Source: Pseudomonas protegens (GTDB lineage Bacteria; Pseudomonadota; Gammaproteobacteria; Pseudomonadales; Pseudomonadaceae). Taken from it: a DNA stretch of 64,000 nucleotides. This document shows, piece after piece, positions 51,986 to 61,135 of the stretch (its first letter is position 1; the number at the start of each line of letters is the position of its first letter). A program made the position numbers and the translations under genes. The stretch is from contig NZ_CP060201.1 of assembly GCF_013407925.2 (NCBI RefSeq), forward strand, positions 372,001-436,000. The letters are read 5' to 3'. The notes under the pieces were generated by a model. The model searched no databases. It saw only the letters and a program-made list of their open reading frames with translations, and was not told the DNA's origin.

Positions 51986-52299
51986 AGGCTGGGCTCCGTT
52001 TCAGTGATGCGGTTGCTCAGGGTCTGCACCTGCATCCCGGGCTTGACCAGGGTCTGGCAGGCGCGGCGCTTGTGGCGACCGTCGATCTGCACCAGGCAGC
52101 AATGGCACACGCCCATGCCGCAGTAGGCACCGACCAGCTGCCCGTGATCGTTGCGCGCCACCTGGCGCAGGCCGGTGGCCTGGATCACGCTGAGAACTGT
52201 TTCACCCAGGGCGGCAGTGACCGGCTGGCCATTGAGGCTGATGGTCATGTCCGCATGCTGCAGCGGCTGAATATCAAAATTGCGGTCTATCTGACGCAT
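51982..52299 (-). CDS. hcnA: Hydrogen cyanide synthase subunit HcnA
   Basis: A 105-residue ferredoxin-like subunit. Cysteines C60-x4-C65-x2-C68-x12-C81 form the plant-type [2Fe-2S] site (YCGMGVCHCC, then RRACQT). It passes electrons from the flavin subunits. The weak ribosome site ACGGA lies nine bases before the ATG and is part of an RsmA-type GGA motif. Confidence 0.96.
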   Translation of the reverse strand: MRQIDRNFDIQPLQHADMTISLNGQPVTAALGETVLSVIQATGLRQVARNDHGQLVGAYCGMGVCHCCLVQIDGRHKRRACQTLVKPGMQVQTLSNRITETEPSL

Positions 52300-52308
52300 T
52301 GCGGTTCA

Positions 52309-52345
52309 TCCGTGAGAAGTGAGTGGAGTTGCCGGCATCCTGCCG
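52309..52345 (-). promoter_or_regulatory. RsmA/CsrA-type sites in the hcnA leader
   Basis: On the minus strand, CGGCAGGATGCCG (52345-52333) can form a 4-bp stem with GGA in its loop, and CACGGATGAA (52313-52304 region) places another GGA at the ribosome site. This is the arrangement by which RsmA/RsmE blocks hcnA translation in P. protegens until Gac/Rsm small RNAs relieve it. Confidence 0.65.
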
Positions 52346-52415
52346 CTCAGAGTCCTGGCGCGAGGACGTGGCAACACCGCGGTTCCGAAAACTCTGTCAG
52401 AACCGAGCGCGGGCC

Positions 52416-52421
52416 AATCTA
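52416..52421 (-). promoter_or_regulatory. hcnA -10 element
   Basis: TAGATT on the minus strand. If transcription starts near 52409, the ANR box is centred at -41.5, the standard place for an FNR/ANR-activated promoter. No good -35 element is present, as expected for such promoters. Confidence 0.6.
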
Positions 52422-52443
52422 GTGCTTTTGTCCGACAGGAATA

Positions 52444-52457
52444 TTGATCTGGGCCAA
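52444..52457 (-). promoter_or_regulatory. ANR box of the hcn promoter
   Basis: TTGGC-CCAG-ATCAA on the minus strand matches the anaerobic regulator site reported upstream of hcnA in P. protegens CHA0. It implies induction at low oxygen. Confidence 0.8.
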
Positions 52458-52519
52458 GCAAAAGGCCGGCGCGCCCGCAAACCGTGCATGCCCCTTCTCA
52501 ATCAGGCGACCCGGAGCAC

Positions 52520-52553
52520 AAAAAAGCCGCTGCCGGCACAAGCCGGCAGCGGC
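52520..52553 (-). terminator. Intrinsic terminator after the small membrane-protein operon
   Basis: GCCGCTGCCGGC and GCCGGCAGCGGC form a perfect 12-bp stem around a 4-nt loop. On the minus strand it is followed by TTTTTT. It lies 54 bp after the stop of the 24-residue gene, and shields the hcn promoter from readthrough. Confidence 0.9.
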
Positions 52554-52606
52554 GCATGGACAACGGGCAAGCCGTGTCGCCAGGGTGCTTAGTGGATCAA
52601 GAGTGC

Positions 52607-52681
52607 TTAGTGCACGAAAAGGGCGATCAGGATAATCACCGGGATCGGTACACCGAGGAACCACAACAGTAATGAGCGCAT
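52607..52681 (-). CDS. 24-residue hydrophobic membrane peptide
   Basis: ATG at 52681 is preceded by AGGAG at seven bases, a strong ribosome site. The product starts MRSLLLWFLGVPIPVI, continues as a single hydrophobic helix and ends FVH. It begins 15 bp after the stop of the larger membrane-protein gene and is followed by a strong terminator, so it is the last gene of a two-gene unit. Similar tiny hydrophobic proteins occur widely in Pseudomonas to my recollection, but I cannot name a family. Confidence 0.75.
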   Translation of the reverse strand: MRSLLLWFLGVPIPVIILIALFVH

Positions 52682-52696
52682 GGGAAATCTCCTGGA

Positions 52697-53638
52697 TCAG
52701 TGAACGGGGGTCGGGGCCACGGTGCGCGGCTGCAGGTCGGTTTCAAGGCTGATCACGGCGTCCCGGCGACGGCCACCGAAGGTCGCCGCCAGGCTGGCAA
52801 AGAACGCCCCGCACAGCAGCGCGATGAACATCCACAAGGACGACCAGGCGGCCAGCTTGGCGGCGCTGTCGGCGGCCTCCCTGGCGGCTTGCTTGGCTTC
52901 ATTCACGGCTTGCTGGGTCTTGGCGAACACCTCGTCCACCCGCTGCTCGGCTTCGGCCTGGCTGAGGTTGGTGCGCTGGGCCACCACTTGCGCCAGGTAA
53001 CGGCGGTCCTCAGGCAGGAGCTGACCGTCGTTGCTCAAGCTGCGCACGAAGATCCGCGACACCGTGCCCCGCGCCGCATCCTCACTGACCGCCACCGGGC
53101 GATCGTCACGCAACAGGCTGTCGACGAAATAGCCGTAGTCGTCCGCGGCGCCCTGGGCAGCGGCATGGCCGGCCACCTGGGTGGCGGCGCCGGCGGCCGC
53201 GGAAGCAACCTGGGCCCCGGCCCGCACACCACCGCCAATGACGCTGCTGACCGAGCCCACCACCAGGGTCGCGGTGACCAGGGTCGCCACCGCCCAGGCC
53301 AGAAAACCGTGGGCGGTGTCGCGGAAATACACTTCATCGCCGTGCAGGTTGGCCCACTTCACCCGCAGGCGTCCGGCGATGTAGCCACCCAGGCCGGCGG
53401 CCAGAATCTGCGTCAGGGCCAGCCAGAGGATGCTGGAGATTCCCAGGCCCTTGGCGCTGATGCCGTTGCCGGCCCAGGGCGACACCGCGGAAAAGCCCAG
53501 GCCGAAGCCCAGCAGCAAGAGGATCAGGGACAAGGCAGCGGCCGCCGCGGCGCCGGCGAAGATCGCCGCCCAGGACACGCCCGAGTGATGACTCGAAGCG
53601 TCCGCGGTGGCCAGCAGGTGTTCAGAGGGTCTGTTCAT
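52697..53638 (-). CDS. Hypothetical inner-membrane protein
   Basis: A 313-residue protein with hydrophobic segments at about residues 22-52, 68-90, 110-135 and 270-290. A long soluble stretch lies between (LPEDRRYLAQVVAQRTNLSQ, and an Ala/Glu-rich coiled-coil-like run AKTQQAVNEAKQAAREAADS). The C-terminus is cytoplasmic and basic. I do not recognise a named family; the layout suggests a stress- or envelope-linked membrane protein. Co-transcribed with the 24-residue peptide gene. Confidence 0.75.
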   Translation of the reverse strand: MNRPSEHLLATADASSHHSGVSWAAIFAGAAAAAALSLILLLLGFGLGFSAVSPWAGNGISAKGLGISSILWLALTQILAAGLGGYIAGRLRVKWANLHGDEVYFRDTAHGFLAWAVATLVTATLVVGSVSSVIGGGVRAGAQVASAAAGAATQVAGHAAAQGAADDYGYFVDSLLRDDRPVAVSEDAARGTVSRIFVRSLSNDGQLLPEDRRYLAQVVAQRTNLSQAEAEQRVDEVFAKTQQAVNEAKQAAREAADSAAKLAAWSSLWMFIALLCGAFFASLAATFGGRRRDAVISLETDLQPRTVAPTPVH

Positions 53639-53823
53639 TGTTGTTCTGCTCCAGGCATGAAAAAGGCTGTTGCACGTCTCCAGGGGACCAGTGCAGTCAG
53701 CGTGCCAGTTGCACGAACTTTATAACTCTATGTATTTCAATGACTTGCGATTAGCTCATAGGCCCGGGTCGTGCAATTTGCCGACCTGGGGGTTTTATGG
53801 CGGGCGTTCTGCACGGGGTCCCT

Positions 53824-54210
53824 TCAGGAACGCTTGCTCAGGTAAAGCTCCCGGCCCCGGGTGTAGCACCAGCGCAGCAGCAGCCCAAGGCCCCACAGCG
53901 CCAGCAGTAGGTGGCCCGCCAGGGTCAATGGCGCGATGCCCTGCCCCCACAAGATAAAGATCGGCAACGCCAGCCAGGCCGAACGGCGAAAATCCAGCAG
54001 GCGCATGATGCCCGGCACGATCACCGCGATCAGCGCGATGACCAGCACGTCCAGCCCGCGATACCCCAGCATCCAGCGCGCATAGCGGGGATCGGCGGCA
54101 TAGGCCTCCAGATAGCCCGGCAGGCGCAAGGCCAGATCCATGGCCAGACTCAACAGCAGGCTGGCCACCAGCAGCCACAGCAGCCCCTTGAAACGTGATG
54201 CGTATTTCAT
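53824..54210 (-). CDS. Hypothetical four-helix membrane protein
   Basis: A 128-residue protein with four hydrophobic segments (FKGLLWLLVASLLLSLAMDL; LDVLVIALIAVIVPGIM; SAWLALPIFILWGQGIAPLT; LLLALWGLGLLLRWC). The start at 54210 has AAGGTG seven bases upstream. Basic C-terminus. Family not recognised. Confidence 0.7.
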   Translation of the reverse strand: MKYASRFKGLLWLLVASLLLSLAMDLALRLPGYLEAYAADPRYARWMLGYRGLDVLVIALIAVIVPGIMRLLDFRRSAWLALPIFILWGQGIAPLTLAGHLLLALWGLGLLLRWCYTRGRELYLSKRS

Positions 54211-54249
54211 TGCATGACACCTTGATCCAGAGAAGCTCAATCGGGGGCT

Positions 54250-54591
54250 TCAACGCCGCTTGTAGCTTTTATTGCCGCTGGGGGTCAGGCAGTAGACCCC
54301 GCCCCGCGGCCCGGTACAGAAACTGCCGCTGCCGCAGGTGCAGCCCTGGGCGTCGCGCAGCAGCGGTTCGGCGCGGGGGGTGGAGGCTGGCTGGCCGAAC
54401 ATCAGCGCGCAGTTTTTCTTCGAGGCGCTGATGGAGCCGTCGTTGCACAGGAACAGCTCGCCATCGCAGCGGTCGATGCCGCCTTTCTTTCCGGAACAGG
54501 GTTGATTGGCCGCCTGGGCCGCCGCGCTGCACAGCAGCATCAGGCACACAGCGACAAAGGGCTTCCAGCCGACCCGAGTCAGGGCACTCAT
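54250..54591 (-). CDS. Secreted Cys-rich hypothetical protein
   Basis: A 113-residue protein with a signal peptide (WKPFVAVCLMLLCSAAAQAA) and AGGAGG eight bases before the ATG at 54591. The mature part has ordered Cys residues (PCSGKKGGIDRCDGELFLCN, KKNCALMF, GCTCGSGSFCTG, YCLTP), probably disulfide-bonded in the periplasm. The pattern KKGGIDRC...DGSISASKKNC is familiar from uncharacterised Pseudomonas proteins. Starts before the small membrane-protein gene and runs in the same direction. Confidence 0.7.
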   Translation of the reverse strand: MSALTRVGWKPFVAVCLMLLCSAAAQAANQPCSGKKGGIDRCDGELFLCNDGSISASKKNCALMFGQPASTPRAEPLLRDAQGCTCGSGSFCTGPRGGVYCLTPSGNKSYKRR

Positions 54592-54760
54592 GGTGACGCC
54601 TCCTGGCAAAAAAGTGGCCGGATGATATCAAGCTTCAACGCTGCTGACTCGAACTGCGCGGACCAGACGACCGGCCAGATGAAAGTTTTTTTAGAATCCC
54701 GCCGCTGGTTTCTTGGCAAAATGCCCGCCTGTGTCACGAACCGCTAAGCAGGTAACGCCT

Positions 54761-55444
54761 ATGACCCGCATTCTGACCATCGAAGACGATGCCGTGACGG
54801 CCCGGGAAATCGTCGCCGAACTGAGCAGCCACGGCCTCGACGTGGACTGGGTGGACAATGGCCGCGAAGGCCTGGTGCGCGCCGTGAGCGGCGACTACGA
54901 CCTGATCACCCTGGACCGCATGCTGCCGGAGCTGGACGGCCTGGCCATCGTCACCACCCTGCGCACCATTGGCGTGTCGACGCCGATCCTGATGATCAGC
55001 GCCCTCTCCGACGTCGACGAACGGGTGCGCGGCCTGCGCGCCGGCGGCGACGACTACCTGACCAAGCCCTTCGCCTCCGACGAGATGGCGGCCCGGGTCG
55101 AGGTGCTGCTGCGGCGCAAGGACACGGTCAAGGATTTCGCCACCAGCCTGCGGGTGGCCGACCTGGAGCTGAACCTGATCAGCCGCGAGGCGACCCGCGC
55201 CGACCAGTTGCTGAGCCTGCTGCCCACCGAATACAAGCTGCTGGAATTCCTCATGCGCAACACCGGGCAGATCCTCTCGCGGATGATGATCTTCGAAGAG
55301 GTCTGGGGCTATCACTTCGACCCGGGGACCAACCTGATCGACGTGCACATCGGCCGCCTGCGCAAGAAGATCGACCCGCCCGGCATGACCCCGTTGATCC
55401 GCACCGTGCGAGGCTCGGGTTATGTCATTGCTGAACCCCTCTAA
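54761..55444 (+). CDS. OmpR-family response regulator
   Basis: A 227-residue two-domain regulator. The receiver has acidic IEDD near residue 7, phospho-acceptor D52 in LITLDRMLPELDG and the conserved Lys in YLTKPF. The C-terminal winged helix shows TEYKLLEFLMRNTGQILSR and DVHIGRLRKKID. Start at 54761. Its end overlaps the histidine kinase gene by 23 bp, so the pair is co-expressed. Signal unknown; I cannot assign it to a named system. Confidence 0.9.
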   Translation: MTRILTIEDDAVTAREIVAELSSHGLDVDWVDNGREGLVRAVSGDYDLITLDRMLPELDGLAIVTTLRTIGVSTPILMISALSDVDERVRGLRAGGDDYLTKPFASDEMAARVEVLLRRKDTVKDFATSLRVADLELNLISREATRADQLLSLLPTEYKLLEFLMRNTGQILSRMMIFEEVWGYHFDPGTNLIDVHIGRLRKKIDPPGMTPLIRTVRGSGYVIAEPL

Positions 55445-56816
55445 GGGCTGGCGCTCCTCCAGCAGCCGCCTGCTGGCGCTCTACAGCACGCTGTTCGTGG
55501 CCTGGAGCTGCATCCTCATGGGGGTGCTGTACTACGAAGTCTCGACCTACCTGGACAGCCTGGCCAAGCACTCGCTGATGCAGCGCCAACACCTGTTCGC
55601 GCGCTTCGAGGGCGAGCAACTGGTGGAAGCCCTGGCCACCAGCATGACCTTCGACATGCGCGCCATCGACGCCTACGGCCTGTTCGACGAACAGCGCCGG
55701 CCCTTGAGCGGGCCGATCCGGCAGATCCCCGACGACCTGCCCCTGGACGGGCAGATCCACGAATTGAAGAACTGCATCGACTCCGACGACCCGAGCCTGC
55801 CCCGGGACAGCTGCGACGCCGTGGCCACCCACACCCGCGACGGCCGCTGGCTGGTGCTGGTGCGCGACAACGGCTCGCTGTTCGCGGTGACCCGGATCAT
55901 TCTCCATGCGCTGCTGTGGGGCATCTCCCTGACCATCATTCCCGGGGTCGCCGGCTGGCACCTGCTGCGCCGCCGGCCGTTGCGGCGCATCCGCCAGATC
56001 CAGGCCAGCGCCGAAGCCATCGTCGCCGGCGACCTGACCCGGCGCCTGCCGCTGTCGGACCGGCGCGACGAGCTGGACATGCTGGCGGCCATCGTCAACG
56101 CCATGCTCGAACGCATCGAGCGGCTGATGCACGAGGTCAAGGGCGTGTGCGACAACATCGCCCACGACCTGCGCACCCCGCTGACCCGCCTGCGGGCCCA
56201 GCTCTACCGCCTGCAACAACAGGCCGAGGACGGTTCGCCCCAGGCCCTGCAAATGGACCAGCTGCTGGCCGAGGCCGACACCCTGATGGCGCGTTTTCGC
56301 GGCTTGCTGCGCATCTCCGAACTGGAGGACCGGCAACGGCGCTCGGGGTTTCTCGAACTCGATCCCCTGCCGCTGCTGCAAGAGCTGTACGACTTCTACC
56401 TGCCCCTGGCCGAAGAAGGCCGCCTGACCCTGCTGCTCGACGTGCCGCCGAGCCTGCCGCGGCTGACCGGCGACCGCGCCCTGTTGTTCGAGGCCCTGGC
56501 CAACCTGCTGAGCAATTCGATCAAGTTCACCCCACCGGGCGGCGAAGTGATACTGCGCGGCCTTGATGATGGCGGCAGCCCGCGCCTGGAAGTGCTGGAC
56601 TCAGGCCCCGGCATTCCCCCGGCGGAACGCGCGGCGGTGTTCCGGCGCTTCTACCGGGTCGACGAAAACAACGCCCAGGGCGGCTTCGGCCTGGGCCTGT
56701 CGATCGTCGCGGCGATTGTCAGCCTGCACGGCTTCAAGCTCGAAGTGGGCAGCAGTGAACGGGGCGGAGCGCGCCTGAGCCTGGATTGCCGGCCAAGCCT
56801 GATCGCCGACAACTGA
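55422..56816 (+). CDS. Sensor histidine kinase
   Basis: A 464-residue EnvZ-type kinase. Two membrane helices (about residues 18-40 and 155-180) flank a periplasmic sensor domain of about 115 residues containing two Cys (C118, C131) that might pair. A HAMP follows, then H-box DNIAHDLRTPLTRLR with phospho-acceptor H248. The ATP domain shows NLLSNSIKFTPPGGEV (N-box), DSGPGIPP (G1) and GGFGLGLSIV (G2). Partner of the overlapping response regulator. Confidence 0.9.
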   Translation: MSLLNPSKGWRSSSSRLLALYSTLFVAWSCILMGVLYYEVSTYLDSLAKHSLMQRQHLFARFEGEQLVEALATSMTFDMRAIDAYGLFDEQRRPLSGPIRQIPDDLPLDGQIHELKNCIDSDDPSLPRDSCDAVATHTRDGRWLVLVRDNGSLFAVTRIILHALLWGISLTIIPGVAGWHLLRRRPLRRIRQIQASAEAIVAGDLTRRLPLSDRRDELDMLAAIVNAMLERIERLMHEVKGVCDNIAHDLRTPLTRLRAQLYRLQQQAEDGSPQALQMDQLLAEADTLMARFRGLLRISELEDRQRRSGFLELDPLPLLQELYDFYLPLAEEGRLTLLLDVPPSLPRLTGDRALLFEALANLLSNSIKFTPPGGEVILRGLDDGGSPRLEVLDSGPGIPPAERAAVFRRFYRVDENNAQGGFGLGLSIVAAIVSLHGFKLEVGSSERGGARLSLDCRPSLIADN

Positions 56817-56844
56817 CCCACCCGGCCCACCCCATCCCGGTAAA

Positions 56845-56902
56845 AGGACCGCAGGGCCTTCAGCGGCCTCAAAAGCAGCGCCTCCTGCGGCAGCGGCTAC
56901 GG
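56845..56902. repeat. Right-end fragment of the inverted-terminus repeat
   Basis: CCGCAGGGCCTTCAGCGGCC and CTGCGGCAGCGGCTAC match internal and right-end parts of the element at 28-163. It lies between convergent genes and overlaps the last bases of the minus-strand one. Confidence 0.55.
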
Positions 56903-57184
56903 CTGGCCCAGGGAGTTGCTGTCCAGCTCGTAGAGCAACTCGTCGATAAGCCGCAATACGTCGGCCTCGCTCTGCAAGGACTTGATGCGCAACCCGCTGA
57001 CCACCAGGTCGACCCGGCCGCTGTCGGGCTCGAACACCCGCAGGGTCAGGGTGCCGTCGCCGGCATGGCTGAAACTGCAGGCCAGGGGCGCCAGGCGCTG
57101 TTCGATGCAGGCGCGCCATTGGGCCTGGGTGGGCACCGCCGGTGCCTGGTCGGTCGCGGTGCCCTTGCTCTGTTCATCACCCAT
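56897..57184 (-). CDS. DUF1652-like small protein
   Basis: A 95-residue protein. RLAPLACSFSHAGDGTLTLR followed by VFEPDSGRVDLVVSGLRI and an acidic C-terminal helix (LIDELLYELD) fits DUF1652, a family I know mainly from Pseudomonas and without a known function. The start at 57184 has AAGGAC seven bases upstream. Confidence 0.65.
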   Translation of the reverse strand: MGDEQSKGTATDQAPAVPTQAQWRACIEQRLAPLACSFSHAGDGTLTLRVFEPDSGRVDLVVSGLRIKSLQSEADVLRLIDELLYELDSNSLGQP

Positions 57185-57320
57185 GCGGGCTGTCCTTGTG
57201 CTGTGGTTGTGCTCTGCCACAGCCCCATTGACCGGACCTGTGGCGGCTCACAGGGTAGAAAACCCCCACCAGGCAAAGAAGGCGCATTTGCACGGGTTGC
57301 CCTGGTGCATTTGCACCGGT

Positions 57321-58817
57321 TCAGCGTCCCCGGTTGCCGGCCGTACCGACGAACAGCCCGCGCTCCCGGGCCCAGACGATGGCCTCGCCGCGGCTGTGCA
57401 CGCCGAGCTTGGAATACAGGGTGGCGACATGGTTGCGCACGGTGTTGGGCGCCAGTTGCAAGCGCGCGGCAATCTCCTTGTCCGCCAGTCCCTGGTAGAT
57501 CAGCCCGAGCACGTCGCGCTCGCGAGCCGTCAGGTCAGCGGAGGACACGCCAGGGCTGTCCAGGGCTTTCGGACGTCTGACGTTGGCCAGCCTCTCGATC
57601 AGCGTCTGGCTGAACCAGGAGGCGTCACGCATCACTTCCTCGATGGCGCTCACCAGTTCCAGTTCCGAGCGCTTGCGCTCGCTGATGTCCATCAGCACCA
57701 GCAGGTAGCAGGGGCTGTCCTGGATGACCAGGGTGTCGGCATAGGCCGCGCAGTCGAGCAGCTCGCCGCCCTTCTTGCGAACCTTGAGGTCCAGAGCGTC
57801 GACCTTGCCGTCCTTCTCCAGGCGGCTGAACAGTTGCCCGCTCGCCGCATCGCCCATGCAGCCGGTGGCGTCGATGGTCTTGCCCAGCAGTTCTTCGCTG
57901 CTGTAGCCAAAGGTGTTGAGAAAGGCATCGTTGACATCGACGATCTGCTGCTCGGCGCTGCACACCAGGGTCGGCACCGGGGTCAGGCGGAACGACTTGG
58001 CAAAGCGCTCCTCGCTCTGGCGCAGGGCAATCTCGATCTTGCGCCGCGGCTCCAGGTCCATGAAGGAAAACAGCATGCCGTCTTCATCGTTGATGTCCAG
58101 GGGCTGGCCGGCGACGATCACCAGCTTGCTGCCGCCGTCCGGCAGGCGCAGCTCGGCCTGCATCTGCGGGATGGTCGCGCCCTGCCCCAGGCGCTCGATG
58201 GCCAGGTCCCTGTGCTCGGCGTCCTCCAGCACATCCAGCTCGTACACCGAACGGCCGATCACCTGATCCCGGGCATAGCCGGTCATTTCCAGGAAGCCCT
58301 GGTTGACCTTGATGTAACGCAGGTCGCTGAGGCGGCAGATCACCGCCGGCGCCGGGTTGGCATTGAAAGTCTTCTCGAAGCGCTGCTCGGCGCCGGCCCA
58401 GTCGCTGGCGTCGCTGAGGATCAGCACCAGGGATTCCGGAGCGCCGCTGCGATCGGTGAGGATCATGCTGCGCACCCGGTGCACCCAGTGCCGCGGCTCG
58501 CCGTCGATCTCGGCCTGCACCTCGACCACCACGTCGCTGAAGGTTTCCCCGGCGGCCACCCGGTTGATCGGGTAGGCGTCCAGGGCCAGGGGATGGTTGT
58601 TGCGGTAGCGCAAGGCATAGCGCCGGGCGTACTCGCCGACATTGGCCCCCAACTCACCGACCTCGCTCACCCCGTGCATGGCCAGCGCCGCCTCATTGGC
58701 CCAGAGCAGGCTGCGGGCCTGGTCGGTTTCGATCAGGATCACCCCGTCGGACAGGCCGGCGATGATCTGCTGCAATTGGCGGCGATTGGTTTCGGTGGCA
58801 AGTACGGCCTGGCTCAT
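57321..58817 (-). CDS. PAS-domain LuxR-type transcriptional regulator
   Basis: A 498-residue cytoplasmic regulator with three PAS-like sensor modules (about 10-135, 145-260 and 270-390; for example YIKVNQGFLEMTGYARDQVI and IVDVNDAFLNTFGYSSEELL). A LuxR helix-turn-helix follows at about 430-490 (LTARERDVLGLIYQGLADKE, IAARLQLAPNTVRNHVATLY). No receiver domain. Start at 58817 with GGAG five bases upstream. Its targets cannot be read from the sequence; the closest genes are a GNAT gene (divergent) and the sulfide module. Confidence 0.88.
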   Translation of the reverse strand: MSQAVLATETNRRQLQQIIAGLSDGVILIETDQARSLLWANEAALAMHGVSEVGELGANVGEYARRYALRYRNNHPLALDAYPINRVAAGETFSDVVVEVQAEIDGEPRHWVHRVRSMILTDRSGAPESLVLILSDASDWAGAEQRFEKTFNANPAPAVICRLSDLRYIKVNQGFLEMTGYARDQVIGRSVYELDVLEDAEHRDLAIERLGQGATIPQMQAELRLPDGGSKLVIVAGQPLDINDEDGMLFSFMDLEPRRKIEIALRQSEERFAKSFRLTPVPTLVCSAEQQIVDVNDAFLNTFGYSSEELLGKTIDATGCMGDAASGQLFSRLEKDGKVDALDLKVRKKGGELLDCAAYADTLVIQDSPCYLLVLMDISERKRSELELVSAIEEVMRDASWFSQTLIERLANVRRPKALDSPGVSSADLTARERDVLGLIYQGLADKEIAARLQLAPNTVRNHVATLYSKLGVHSRGEAIVWARERGLFVGTAGNRGR

Positions 58818-58998
58818 GGCATCTCCAGTCAGGTCCGGCGCGACTGCCCATAGCTGTGCGCCGGAAAAAAGGGGGCTGAAGACTACGACCACGAGCGCTC
58901 GCCATCGTGCCCTGCGCCTTCACCGCCACGCACTGGAGCCGCCCCGCGCCAGGGGTTAAGCTGCTGCGCCCGGTCCGACCGCCCTCAAGGAGTGAAGC

Positions 58999-59541
58999 AT
59001 GATCAGCATCCGTGAAGCCGACAGCCGCGATATCGATGCCCTGCAGGCCATAGGCTGCGCCACCTACCGCGAACACTTCGCAGCGATCTGGACGCCTGAG
59101 GGCATGCAGCGGTTTCTCGACCAGGACTTCGCCCCCGCCAGCCTCGAAGCCTCTGTAGCGGCCCGGGACCGGCACCTGTGGTTACTGGCCCTGGACCGCC
59201 AGCAACAACCCATCGGCTTTGCCAAGCTCAACTGGGCCCGGCCGGTTCCGGGTAGCGAGCGCTGCGGGGCCGAACTGCAGAAGATCTACCTGCTCAAGTC
59301 CCAGGCTGGCCAGGGCCATGGCCGGCGCCTGCTGGAGCAAGTGATGCAGCGCGCCGCTGGCGCCGGCGAAAGCTGCCTGTGGCTGGACGTGCTCAAGAGC
59401 AACAGCGGCGCCCGGCGCTTTTATGAAAGCGCCGGGCTGCGGCAGATCGGCGAAGTGCCGTTCAGCACCGACCTGGAACAGATCGGCATGTGGGTGATGG
59501 CTTGCGACCTGCCCCTCAAGGGGCCCTCCGCCCAGGGCTGA
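58999..59541 (+). CDS. GNAT-family N-acetyltransferase
   Basis: A 180-residue acetyltransferase. IREADSRDIDAL opens the fold, IYLLKSQAGQGHGRRLLEQV contains the acetyl-CoA-binding Q/RxxGxG/A motif (about residues 94-113), and GARRFYESAGLRQIGEVPF is the usual C-terminal strand region. Start preceded by AAGGAG. Acceptor substrate unknown. Ends 28 bp before the convergent fisR gene. Confidence 0.88.
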   Translation: MISIREADSRDIDALQAIGCATYREHFAAIWTPEGMQRFLDQDFAPASLEASVAARDRHLWLLALDRQQQPIGFAKLNWARPVPGSERCGAELQKIYLLKSQAGQGHGRRLLEQVMQRAAGAGESCLWLDVLKSNSGARRFYESAGLRQIGEVPFSTDLEQIGMWVMACDLPLKGPSAQG

Positions 59542-59569
59542 GGCTGCCTTTTCCGCGCCCTGCCCGCCA

Positions 59570-60883
<1,314 letters not shown>

Positions 60884-60931
60884 GGGGCGACTCCGGGGCA
60901 GTGGCGGCAGCTTAAAGCACGGCGCGGCTTT

Positions 60932-61008
60932 CTGCCATTTTCTGCCACTAACTGCCATATCACTGTCAAATGCCGCTGGCAGTCGCGGCGAAAAACGCCT
61001 GATGGCAG
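60932..61008. promoter_or_regulatory. Phased CTGCCA repeats, likely FisR binding region
   Basis: CTGCCA occurs at 60932, 60942 and 60952, exactly 10 bp apart, so all three face the same side of the helix. The reverse complement TGGCAG follows at 60977 and 61003, the former also forming TGCC-GCT-GGCA. The array lies 53-129 bp upstream of the sigma-54 promoter, the normal place for an upstream activating sequence. Confidence 0.6.
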
Positions 61009-61060
61009 CCTCTGCAACCCTCTACTGCAATGAACAGGTGGCCAATCCGAGTGTTTGAGG

Positions 61061-61077
61061 TTGGCACGTTTATTGAC
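61061..61077 (+). promoter_or_regulatory. Sigma-54 promoter of the persulfide dioxygenase operon
   Basis: TTGGCACG-TTTA-TTGAC matches the -24/-12 consensus TGGCACR-N4-TTGCW with a complete -24 box and one change (GA for GC) at -12. Transcription would begin near 61088, about 48 bp before the start codon. Confidence 0.75.
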
Positions 61078-61135
61078 AGTCCAAGGGACGAGCGACAGCG
61101 CAGACTGCCCTCACCTTCATTGCCTGGAGTGCCCC

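Noticed and set aside
53763..53790. CCCGGGTCG/CGACCTGGG hairpin followed by TTTT on the plus strand
   Set aside because: Orientation would end a plus-strand transcript, but no plus-strand gene lies upstream; on the minus strand there is no T-tract after it.
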